Assembly (NCBI GenBank): GCA_029054965.1
Contig: JAIDEF010000130.1
Span: 1-7,952, forward strand
DNA from: Eubacterium sp.
GTDB taxonomy: Bacteria > Bacillota > Clostridia > Oscillospirales > Acutalibacteraceae
Reading direction: 5' to 3'
Length of the DNA stretch: 7,952 bases
Below are positions 1 to 4,160 of the stretch, one piece after another; positions within the stretch are counted from its first letter, which is position 1; each line of letters starts with the position of its first letter. The notes under the pieces were generated by a model. It saw only the letters and a program-made list of their open reading frames with translations. It did no database searches and was not told the DNA's origin. The translations under genes were made by a program, and so were the position numbers.

Positions 1-70
1 GTAGTAATAGTGAAACGAGCATTAAGATACATAAAACTGTTGGTATGTATTTCATAATTTTGTTATTCAT
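1..70 (-). CDS. Partial exported protein, N-terminus only
   Basis: An ATG at 70 reading leftwards opens a frame that runs off the window edge after 23 codons. It begins MNNKIMKYIPTVLCILMLVS and continues with leucines, which is a typical secretion signal or membrane anchor: a short basic N-terminus followed by an uninterrupted hydrophobic core. A good ribosome-binding site (AAGGAG, 79-84 on the minus strand) lies 8 nt upstream of the ATG. The gene begins only 22 nt after the stop of the upstream minus-strand membrane protein, so the two are probably co-transcribed. A cysteine at residue 14 sits inside the hydrophobic core, but no clear lipobox can be judged because the frame is cut. The function is not recognisable from this stub. 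Confidence 0.6.
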   Translation of the reverse strand, partial: MNNKIMKYIPTVLCILMLVSLLL

Positions 71-92
71 AATTTATTCTCCTTGCTTAATA

Positions 93-662
93 TCATCCAA
101 AATATGTTAAGAATACCCATTTTTCAGAAAATTTGCCTTTTCCGTTTAAATTCATATAACTTGATAAATCATAATGAAGTATGTCTCCATCATAACTAAA
201 ATCAGGTGTCATAATATAAGTTTCGGTATCGCCATTTTTATAAGTTATTTCAAAATCATATTTGCCATCCTCACGAGCATAAATACTGTATAACATACTG
301 TCTTTTACTGTATAATTTGAATCTGTGTATTCCATTGTTCCGTCATATAGTACTAAATATGTTTCACCAGACTCATTTACCCATTGTGAACTTGATAATA
401 TATTCATCATTTCTTTATCAAGTTCTCGCTTAATTGTTGTTGCTTCTGTTGTTGTAGTTGTAGTTTGCGTAGTTGTTTGTGTAGTTGATTCGGTAGTTTC
501 AGTAGTTGTTGAAACAGTAGTTGTTTCTTTTTGCTGATTGTCTTTTTTATGTGTTGATTGCCAAACACCGTATCCAACAATCGCAATGATTAAGACAATC
601 AGACCAATGAGTATTGCAGGATTGGATTTTTTATTAGTGTTTGTTTGAGTATTGTTTTCCAT
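93..662 (-). CDS. Single-pass membrane protein with Thr-rich stalk and extracytoplasmic domain
   Basis: This is a hypothetical 189-aa protein whose family I do not recognise. Residues 1-14 are polar and Asn/Thr/Lys-rich, and residues 16-34 form one transmembrane helix (AILIGLIVLIIAIVGYGVW). Basic residues lie on both sides of the helix. Residues 46-76 are almost only Thr with some Glu, Ser and Gln, a low-complexity stalk that shows in the DNA as an ACA/ACT-type repeat. Residues 80-189 look like a compact beta-rich domain (SSQWVNESGETYLVLYDGT, then alternating short strands), reminiscent of the small lipocalin-like or DUF-type domains behind Thr-rich linkers in Ruminococcaceae surface proteins. 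That comparison is inference. The start is supported by AAGGAG about 7 nt upstream. It is followed after 22 nt by another exported-protein gene. The likely topology is cytoplasmic N-terminus with the domain outside the cell. Confidence 0.75.
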   Translation of the reverse strand: MENNTQTNTNKKSNPAILIGLIVLIIAIVGYGVWQSTHKKDNQQKETTTVSTTTETTESTTQTTTQTTTTTTEATTIKRELDKEMMNILSSSQWVNESGETYLVLYDGTMEYTDSNYTVKDSMLYSIYAREDGKYDFEITYKNGDTETYIMTPDFSYDGDILHYDLSSYMNLNGKGKFSEKWVFLTYFG

Positions 663-691
663 TTTGTTTCTCCTTCTTATGTATTATCAAA

Positions 692-739
692 AGAAAAGCA
701 AACATATTAAAATTTGAAATCTAATATGTTTGCTTTTCT
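692..739 (-). terminator. Strong hairpin terminator after the 176-aa membrane protein gene
   Basis: There is a perfect 18-bp inverted repeat: 692-709 (AGAAAAGCAAACATATTA) pairs with 722-739, with a 12-nt loop. Read on the minus strand, the right-hand arm ends in TTTTCT and is followed by TTTGATAA, a fair U-tract. It lies 11 nt beyond the stop of the upstream minus-strand gene and before the start of the Thr-stalk protein. It probably ends transcription of the divergent switch module and separates it from the next operon. Confidence 0.75.
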
Positions 740-749
740 GTGTTATAAA

Positions 750-1280
750 TTAAATACCTAAATCTTTCTTTAAATCAATTATGGCTTGATTTAATAGTAT
801 AGTAAGGCTTTGTAAATAATCCATTCTTTTTTTATCCGAATTGTTTTCTGAACTTATAGCGTTTATAATTTCTTCTTTAACTTTTATTACTTCATTGTAG
901 AGTCGCTCTTTTTCTTGTTTCAATTGTTTGTTTTTTAAATGAGCAGCAACACCTACTCCGCCAGCAGCTAAAATAGCTATTGGTGCAGCAAGAACAAAAA
1001 TGCCTGATACCATACCGCCACCAATCAAAGCTCCTGCAGTTGCCAATCCAGATGTTATGCCTGCAGCAGACAATCCTACAACACCTAAACCATATAATGC
1101 AGCAAATGAGGTTACACCACCAATTCCTGCTCCTAAAGCACCCGCCAAAACCTCAGGAATCGAACTTTCTTTAATTGTTCTTGTTTTGTCATTAAGAGCT
1201 GCCTTAGCCTCATTAACAACATTTACAATTGGTTGAAGTGAATCTAAATTTTTAAAAATCATATTATTCTTTTTACCCAT
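750..1280 (-). CDS. Gly/Ala-rich membrane protein, IFI6/6-16-like composition, with C-terminal coiled coil
   Basis: This 176-aa protein has no confident family name. Residues 1-42 are polar and helical. Residues 43-113 are a continuous small-residue hydrophobic region (LAGALGAGIGGVTSFAALYG, then GLSAAGITSGLATAGALIGG and a further Gly/Ala/Ile stretch), room for two or three tightly packed membrane helices of glycine-zipper type. Residues 115-173 are charged and heptad-like (KQLKQEKERLYNEVIKVKEE), probably a cytoplasmic coiled coil. The Gly/Ala-rich pattern resembles interferon-inducible 6-16 (IFI6/IFI27) proteins and bacterial membrane-perturbing peptides; this is similarity by eye only. The ATG is fixed by AGGAGAT 7-8 nt upstream. 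It is divergent from an XRE repressor, its promoter spacer is occupied by a palindrome, and it ends in a strong terminator. The context suggests a tightly repressed, possibly membrane-active effector. Membrane remodelling, stress or phage-defence roles are guesses. Confidence 0.75.
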   Translation of the reverse strand: MGKKNNMIFKNLDSLQPIVNVVNEAKAALNDKTRTIKESSIPEVLAGALGAGIGGVTSFAALYGLGVVGLSAAGITSGLATAGALIGGGMVSGIFVLAAPIAILAAGGVGVAAHLKNKQLKQEKERLYNEVIKVKEEIINAISSENNSDKKRMDYLQSLTILLNQAIIDLKKDLGI

Positions 1281-1313
1281 ATAAAATCTCCTAAAACAGT
1301 ATTACTTGTAAAA

Positions 1314-1342
1314 ATAATAACATAATAGGTTTATTATGTCAA
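1314..1342 (-). promoter_or_regulatory. Sigma-A promoter of the 176-aa membrane protein gene
   Basis: On the minus strand a consensus -35 TTGACA (1342-1337) is followed by a 17-nt spacer and TATTAT (1319-1314). The start point is expected near 1307, giving a leader of about 27 nt that contains the AGGAGAT ribosome-binding site. The spacer holds the palindrome at 1320-1339, so bound repressor would occlude RNA polymerase. Confidence 0.8.
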
Positions 1343-1395
1343 CACCTAACACCTTGTTTTTAGATGTATTATGTTGTGCTATTATCAACATAATA
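1318..1395. promoter_or_regulatory. Two operator-like inverted repeats (four TATTATGT half-sites) in the divergent promoter region
   Basis: Operator 1 is ACATAATA (1320-1327), 4 nt, then TATTATGT (1332-1339). Operator 2 is TATTATGTTG (1367-1376), 9 nt, then CAACATAATA (1386-1395). A 13-bp direct repeat AACATAATAGGTT occurs at 1319-1331 and 1387-1399, and CACCTAAC (1343-1350) is inverted as GTTAGGTG (1397-1404). Operator 1 lies between the -35 and -10 of the leftward membrane-protein gene. Operator 2 brackets the -10 of the rightward regulator gene. The natural ligand is the adjacent XRE protein; binding is inferred. Confidence 0.7.
1377..1385 (+). promoter_or_regulatory. Extended -10 promoter of the XRE regulator gene
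   Basis: TGCTATTAT (1377-1385) fits an extended -10 (TGn followed by TATTAT). The best -35 match, TTGTTT at 1354-1359, is 20 nt away and too far, so the promoter probably relies on the TG extension. Transcription would start near 1392, inside the right half of operator 2, which fits negative autoregulation. The ribosome-binding site AGGTGA follows at 1400-1405. Confidence 0.5.
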
Positions 1396-1409
1396 GGTTA
1401 GGTGATTAT

Positions 1410-1730
1410 ATGGAAGATTACAAACATAATATGGGGTTGAGAATTAAAATTCAAAGAAAAAAACTCAATCTTACTCAAGAGGTATTAGCTGAACAACTTG
1501 ACGTGTCTGTTAAACATTTTAGTGAAGTTGAAAGAGGTTTATCTGGCTTATCAATAGAAAACCTTATTAAACTTAGTAATATTCTTGGTGTAAGTATTGA
1601 TTATATTGTAAAAGGTGAAGAAGATAAGGATAAATGGGAATGTACATTGTCAACATTGCAACAAGTTCCCAAAGGAAAAGAAGAGCTTATCAAAGAATTG
1701 ATTAATTTAGGTATTAAGCTGTCAAATTAA
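1410..1730 (+). CDS. XRE-family helix-turn-helix transcriptional regulator
   Basis: This 106-aa DNA-binding protein has the lambda-Cro/phage-repressor type HTH. Residues 9-68 form the domain: LRIKIQRKKLNLTQEVLAEQ (10-29) carries the first helices and the LTQ turn, VSVKHFSEVERG (32-43) is the recognition region, and NLIKLSNILGVSIDYIVKG (51-69) is the closing helix. The remaining 37 residues are a short charged tail, with no peptidase or ligand domain visible. I chose ATG 1410 because AGGTGA lies 4 nt upstream. An in-frame ATG at 1371 would add 13 residues encoded by the operator and promoter themselves, which is implausible. It is divergent from the Gly/Ala-rich membrane protein and shares repeated operator sites with it, so it probably represses both that gene and itself. 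Family assignment is firm; its targets are inferred. Confidence 0.9.
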   Translation: MEDYKHNMGLRIKIQRKKLNLTQEVLAEQLDVSVKHFSEVERGLSGLSIENLIKLSNILGVSIDYIVKGEEDKDKWECTLSTLQQVPKGKEELIKELINLGIKLSN

Positions 1731-1734
1731 AATA

Positions 1735-1764
1735 CACCGCAGGGCAGATATCTACCTTGCGGTG
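1735..1764 (+). terminator. Hairpin downstream of the XRE regulator
   Basis: CACCGCA (1735-1741) pairs with TGCGGTG (1758-1764). The stem extends through GGG/CCT (one G-T pair) to about 10 bp around a 10-nt loop. It begins 4 nt after the regulator's stop codon. There is no good U-tract on the plus strand (CTTCACTATT follows), so it may be a weak or Rho-assisted terminator or an mRNA 3' end stabiliser. Confidence 0.5.
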
Positions 1765-1926
1765 CTTCACTATTATAATATGTATTTGAGTGTGTGGAAC
1801 TGTTCATTTGCGGAAAACACAAAAACACACTTTTTTGGAGAGAGGATAAGGGAAAAAGAAAATGCTTGAGAGATGGGTTGTTTTCATTGGGTAGTCACTC
1901 GTGCCATTTGAGGTATGATTTTTCTC
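1765..1926. other. Gene-free stretch, no firm feature
   Basis: Together with the flanking sites, the interval 1731-2105 carries no convincing gene. Within 1765-1926 I see only A+T-rich and purine-rich sequence. There is a weak possible terminator: AGTGTGT at 1789-1795 can pair with ACACACT at 1825-1831 before T 1832-1836, but the loop is 29 nt. A TATAAT at 1774-1779 has no partner -35. Open frames here lack ribosome-binding sites or are low-complexity shadows. Confidence 0.4.
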
Positions 1927-1955
1927 TTGACTTTTCTGTGATTTTTGTATATACT
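1927..1955 (+). promoter_or_regulatory. Sigma-A promoter upstream of tRNA-Pro
   Basis: TTGACT (1927-1932), a 17-nt spacer and TATACT (1950-1955) give one of the best promoter matches in the window. The start is expected near 1962. The mature tRNA begins at 2106, so the primary transcript would carry a leader of about 145 nt, unusually long for a single tRNA. No protein gene fits the leader, so the promoter serves either the tRNA or a separate small RNA. Confidence 0.7.
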
Positions 1956-1961
1956 TGACTT

Positions 1962-2092
1962 GTTGCATTGATGAAGAACTTTTTTGTGAAGAAATCATCA
2001 ATTTTATTTGCCCTTGCAACTACTGTGGATTATACGAAAACAAATTGTTTTTTGTGAGTAAACGAGGACGAGGTTCACCTCGACCATTTTTT
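1962..2092 (+). ncRNA. Possible structured leader or small RNA between promoter and tRNA-Pro
   Basis: This is a hypothetical RNA bounded by the promoter at 1927-1955 and the terminator-like hairpin at 2066-2092. GTTGCA (1962-1967) pairs with TGCAAC (2015-2020), and directly adjacent TTGATGA (1968-1974) pairs with TCATCAA (1995-2001). The result is a 13-bp arm interrupted on one side by a 13-nt bulge. An inner U-rich/A-rich helix (1980-1985 with 1989-1994) could extend it. The pairing begins at the predicted transcript 5' end. It matches none of the RNA families I can recognise (not T-box, SRP, RNase P or an obvious 6S). It could equally be just the tRNA leader. Confidence 0.3.
2066..2092 (+). 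terminator. Terminator-like hairpin just upstream of tRNA-Pro
   Basis: GG (2066-2067), a mismatch, CGAGG (2069-2073), a TTCA tetraloop, CCTCG (2078-2082), a mismatch and CC (2084-2085) form a compact hairpin, followed by A and six T (2087-2092). This has the form of an intrinsic terminator, but it lies between the only good promoter and the tRNA 5' end at 2106. It would therefore either end a short upstream RNA or attenuate tRNA expression. Confidence 0.5.
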
Positions 2093-2105
2093 ATGAATAT
2101 AATAA

Positions 2106-2181
2106 CGGGGTGTAGCGCAGGTGGTAGCGCACTAGACTGGGGGTCTAGGGGCCGCAAGTTCAAGTCTTGTCACTCCGACCA
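2106..2181 (+). tRNA. tRNA-Pro (anticodon GGG)
   Basis: This is a full cloverleaf of 76 nt with encoded CCA. Acceptor stem CGGGGTG (2106-2112) pairs with CACTCCG (2171-2177), with one G-T pair. The anticodon stem CTAGA (2132-2136) pairs with TCTAG (2144-2148). The 7-nt loop CTGGGGG places anticodon GGG at 2139-2141, reading CCC (and CCU by wobble) proline codons. The T stem GCAAG (2154-2158) pairs with CTTGT (2166-2170) around a TTCAAGT loop (2159-2165). The discriminator base is A2178, with CCA at 2179-2181. The D arm contains the usual TAGCGCAGGTGGTAGCGC pattern. A hairpin terminator overlaps the last A, so nothing downstream is co-transcribed. Confidence 0.97.
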
Positions 2182-2220
2182 AAGTCTTAGAGAGTTTTAT
2201 AACTTTCTAAGACTTTTTTA
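2181..2220 (+). terminator. Intrinsic terminator of tRNA-Pro
   Basis: AAAGTCTTAGA (2181-2191) pairs with TCTAAGACTTT (2206-2216). The inner pairs GAGTT/AACTT (one G-T) extend it to a 16-bp stem with a TTAT loop (2197-2200), followed by TTT. The first base is the last base of the tRNA CCA. Because the 5' arm begins with AAA, the hairpin could also end transcription of the minus-strand 62-aa gene, whose stop is at 2241. Confidence 0.9.
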
Positions 2221-2240
2221 TTTTATTGTGTGTTTGGGAG

Positions 2241-2429
2241 TTAAATGTTCAGCGAGCCTTCTGAAAGGCAATTGACAAAGCATTGCATTTCGTTTTTTGA
2301 GTTTATTTTGCGGGTTTTATTTATGATTGCTTCTTTTTGAGAACTGCTCAAGGATTCAAATTGCTTCATTGCATTTTCATTTTGTGCGAGTGCCATACCG
2401 AAGCCGATTGGTAAATCTGTTTTGCTCAT
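2241..2429 (-). CDS. Small conserved-looking protein, 62 aa, function unknown
   Basis: A complete small gene with a strong ribosome-binding site (GAGGTGA, about 4 nt before the ATG). The protein starts MSKTDLPIGFGMALAQNENA, followed by a Ser/Gln/Lys-rich helix (FESLSSSQKEAIINKTRKIN) and a Ser-Lys-x-Glu-Met segment (SKNEMQCFVNCL). I recall similar short proteins with an N-terminal LPxGFGMALA segment and a C-terminal SKEEM-type helix in gut Clostridia, usually annotated hypothetical; this is memory, not a search result. The end of the pattern is loosely like the C-terminal part of YdeI/OmpD-associated domains. No signal peptide or membrane segment is present, so a soluble cytoplasmic helical protein is expected. 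It is divergent from the CHAP gene and convergent with the tRNA. Confidence 0.75.
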   Translation of the reverse strand: MSKTDLPIGFGMALAQNENAMKQFESLSSSQKEAIINKTRKINSKNEMQCFVNCLSEGSLNI

Positions 2430-2532
2430 ATTATCACCTCGGTATTAGTATTGCGAAATATTGTTAATTTAATATAGAAACATATAATATAATAACTGTT
2501 CAAATTAAAATAGGGTTGATTTTTGTCTAAAA

Positions 2533-2626
2533 GTTACAATTGTTACAAAAAAGTTACAAAAACCTTGGTTATTATTGCCGTAGATTACAAATCGTGTAAT
2601 ATGTTACAATCTTATGCGATGTTACA
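2533..2626. promoter_or_regulatory. Cluster of GTTACA motifs, WalR/YycF-like, upstream of the CHAP hydrolase gene
   Basis: GTTACA occurs at 2533-2538, 2542-2547, 2553-2558, 2603-2608 and 2621-2626, with the variant ATTACA at 2584-2589 and the opposite-strand TGTAAT at 2595-2600. The copies at 2542 and 2553 are 11 nt apart and read TGTAAC-N5-TGTAAC on the minus strand, matching the known WalR (YycF) consensus TGTWAH-N5-TGTWAH. WalR controls cell-wall hydrolase genes in Firmicutes, which fits the downstream gene. The regulator's identity is inference; the other copies are not at the canonical spacing. Confidence 0.5.
2602..2610 (+). promoter_or_regulatory. Extended -10 promoter candidate for the CHAP gene
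   Basis: TGTTACAAT (2602-2610) reads as TGn followed by TACAAT, one base from the consensus -10. No good -35 is present at 16-18 nt, which is common for activator-dependent or extended -10 promoters. The start would be near 2617, leaving a short leader with AAAGGAG at 2626-2632. One of the GTTACA copies forms part of this element. Confidence 0.4.
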
Positions 2627-2643
2627 AAGGAGTAAAGTTAACT

Positions 2644-3288
2644 ATGAAAAGAACAATCAAGGTAGGTATAATATCACTTATACTTACATTTGTAGTATTA
2701 ACCGTTTTCCCGACAACAGTATTTGCTAAAGCGTATGAGCCAAGATTAACAGCTCCGAATGGAGAGCCATATTATACGAGAGAGCTTAACGCTTATTCAA
2801 AAACAGGATATGGTATGCCGAACTGTGTGGCATATGCCTATGGCAGAGTTTACGAATTAAATGGTGAGGCACCCAAAATCAGCCGCGGTAACGCAGGCGA
2901 ATGGTGGTTTATAAACAAGTATAACGATTATTATGATTACGGCAGTGAGCCAAAGCTCGGTGCAGTTGCTTGCTGGTCTAACCACGTTGCGGTAGTTGAG
3001 GAAATTTCCGATGATGGTGCAGTAACAGTGTCAGAGTCGCATTGGGGCGGAACTTATTTTGATGTTAAAACCTTCAGTGATATGACAAGCCATTACGGTC
3101 AGCGTTTTTATGGATATATTTATACCTATGAAAATATTGAAATAGAGCCTGAAATACCTGAGCCTGCATATAAAATGGAGAGTACCTATTTTGAACTGCA
3201 GGAAAAGAATTGCTTTACCGCAATGGAATTTGCGAGGAGCAATAATGAAATTATGAATCCGAATAATGCACTGTTTCAAGTGCAGTAA
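2644..3288 (+). CDS. Secreted CHAP-domain cell-wall hydrolase
   Basis: This 214-aa exported protein probably cleaves peptidoglycan amide bonds (amidase or endopeptidase) outside the cell. Residues 1-28 are a Sec signal peptide: MKRTIK, a hydrophobic core, and TTVFA before the likely cleavage site. The CHAP domain spans about 35-165, with catalytic Cys61 in PNCVAYAYGR, His114 in WSNHVAVVEE, and the likely third residue Glu131 in VTVSESHWGG, plus the GxYxYIYTYE end. The start at 2644 is chosen over an in-frame ATG at 2614 because AAAGGAG ends about 11 nt upstream and the signal peptide begins there. Residues 165-178 are Glu/Pro-rich. The tail after 178 lacks any recognisable cell-wall binding domain and overlaps a decayed zinc-ribbon frame, so the natural C-terminus may have been altered. 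Repeated GTTACA sites upstream suggest control by a cell-wall stress regulator. Confidence 0.88.
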   Translation: MKRTIKVGIISLILTFVVLTVFPTTVFAKAYEPRLTAPNGEPYYTRELNAYSKTGYGMPNCVAYAYGRVYELNGEAPKISRGNAGEWWFINKYNDYYDYGSEPKLGAVACWSNHVAVVEEISDDGAVTVSESHWGGTYFDVKTFSDMTSHYGQRFYGYIYTYENIEIEPEIPEPAYKMESTYFELQEKNCFTAMEFARSNNEIMNPNNALFQVQ

Positions 3289-3361
3289 TAAAACAAACCC
3301 CGAAGCAATATGCGTAGGTGTCAACGCAGTTTATAAATCAAAGGACGATATTGTCCTTTGA
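3245..3361 (+). pseudogene. Remnant of a zinc-ribbon protein gene (5' end only)
   Basis: In the +1 frame relative to the CHAP gene, an ATG at 3245 has an ideal ribosome-binding site (GAGGAG, 3234-3239, 5 nt away) but meets TGA at 3254. The same frame then continues from ATG 3266 as MHCFKCSNKTNPEAICVG and ends at TGA 3359-3361, inside the terminator hairpin. The C-x2-C motif followed by an NPEA-x-C pattern is typical of the N-terminal zinc ribbons of small bacterial membrane proteins (M-x-C-x2-C-G, about 10 residues, EA-x2-C-x2-C-G). Here the second pair keeps only one cysteine (ICVGV). The broken motif, early stop and lack of any following domain suggest a decayed fragment. A functional 31-aa peptide from 3266 is less likely, since that ATG has no ribosome-binding site. 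Confidence 0.4.
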
Positions 3362-3369
3362 TTTATTTT
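3333..3369 (+). terminator. Terminator after the CHAP gene
   Basis: A perfect 14-bp stem, ATAAATCAAAGGAC (3333-3346) with its complement at 3353-3366, encloses a 6-nt loop (GATATT) and is followed by TTTTATT. It lies 45 nt after the CHAP stop and about 50 nt before the hydrolase start, so the hydrolase probably has its own promoter in 3370-3410. Confidence 0.8.
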
Positions 3370-3418
3370 ATTGTATAGTTATATTATCAGATAAATCGGG
3401 ATTTGTAGAGGTGATATT

Positions 3419-4021
3419 TTGAAAAGAATAATTTTATATGTTCATGGAAAAGGTGGAAGTTATTTAGAAGCTGAACAGTACAAGAAAAATTGTCCGGGTT
3501 TCGATATTATCGGTATAGACTATAATGATTATTTTCCGTGGATTGTACAAAACCAAATTCAATCGGTTTATGACAAAGTTCGCGAAAGATACGACTGTAT
3601 TTATTTGATTGCAAACAGTATAGGCGCTTATTTTGCAATGCACACATTGCAGGATTGTGATATTGCAAAGGCTTTATTTATATCGCCTGTACTTGACATG
3701 GAACGTCTTATACTGGACATGATGAATTGGGCAAATGTATCAGAGAAGGATTTGCGTGAGAAGGGAGAAATCCCTACGGATTTTGGGGAAACATTATCAT
3801 GGAAATATTTATGTTTTGTTAGGGAAAATCCCATAACATGGAATGTTCCCACAGAAATTCTATATGCAGGAAATGATAACCTCGTATCTCGGCAAACAGT
3901 AAATGAATTTATTGGTAATCACAATACACATCTTACTGTAATGGAAAATGGGGAGCATTGGTTTCATACAGATGAACAACTTGCCTTTTTAGATATCTGG
4001 ATGAAAAAGGCAATAGGATAA
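3419..4021 (+). CDS. Small alpha/beta hydrolase
   Basis: This 200-aa soluble, probably cytoplasmic serine hydrolase of the alpha/beta fold could be an esterase or lipase; the substrate is unknown. The first strand and oxyanion region are RIILYVHGKGGS (3-14). The nucleophile Ser67 lies in IANSIGAYFA, where Asn and Ile replace the usual small residues of G-x-S-x-G. The acid is probably Asp153 in ILYAGNDNLV, and the base is His180 (GEHWF) or, less likely, His183. About 95-140 form the lid or cap region. The length is close to the minimal family core. The start codon is TTG, supported by GAGGTGAT 5-6 nt upstream and by the immediate MKRIILYVHG strand. It stands alone between two terminators and is convergent with dnaJ. 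The family is firm, the function open. Confidence 0.85.
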   Translation: MKRIILYVHGKGGSYLEAEQYKKNCPGFDIIGIDYNDYFPWIVQNQIQSVYDKVRERYDCIYLIANSIGAYFAMHTLQDCDIAKALFISPVLDMERLILDMMNWANVSEKDLREKGEIPTDFGETLSWKYLCFVRENPITWNVPTEILYAGNDNLVSRQTVNEFIGNHNTHLTVMENGEHWFHTDEQLAFLDIWMKKAIG

Positions 4022-4087
4022 ATTCCAATTTGTTTGTAAGGTTATAGATGTAATATCATAGCAAGCATCGGATTTTGACATACAAAC

Positions 4088-4120
4088 AGCAAACCGCGAA
4101 CATTTTGTTCGCGGTTTGCT
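4088..4120. terminator. Bidirectional-type hairpin between hydrolase and dnaJ
   Basis: AGCAAACCGCGAAC (4088-4101) and its perfect complement at 4107-4120 enclose a 5-nt loop. The stem is long and G+C-rich compared with its surroundings, 66 nt past the hydrolase stop and 40 nt past the dnaJ stop. The flanking U-tracts are modest in both directions (TTCGTT rightwards, GTTTGT leftwards), so it may terminate both convergent units. Confidence 0.75.
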
Positions 4121-4160
4121 TCGTTAACACACTTATTCTTAATGCTTCGGGGGTTTGTTA

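Noticed and set aside
325..537. Plus-strand open frame rich in valine
   Set aside because: It is the antisense shadow of the Thr-rich stalk of the minus-strand gene; low complexity and no ribosome-binding site.
980..1236. Plus-strand frames rich in Pro, Ala or Leu/Gln opposite the 176-aa gene
   Set aside because: They are antisense shadows of Gly/Ala codons, and no ribosome-binding site precedes them.
1789..1836. AGTGTGT/ACACACT hairpin with T-run as a terminator
   Set aside because: The stem is only 7 bp with a 29-nt loop; too weak to list as a feature.
1804..2019. Minus-strand 71-codon frame
   Set aside because: Low-complexity Ser/Gln/Lys composition, no ribosome-binding site, and it overlaps the tRNA leader promoter.
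2098..2103. Perfect TATAAT just before tRNA-Pro
   Set aside because: Transcription would start near 2110, inside the mature tRNA. The only partial -35 (TTCACC, 2074-2079) is 18 nt away, so it cannot yield a functional tRNA.
1955..2275. Plus-strand 106-codon frame across the tRNA
   Set aside because: It runs straight through tRNA-Pro and its terminator, so it cannot be a natural gene.
2533..2626. GTTACA repeats as a CRISPR-like array
   Set aside because: The repeats are 6-7 nt with irregular spacing and no spacer-length units; they fit regulator-binding sites.
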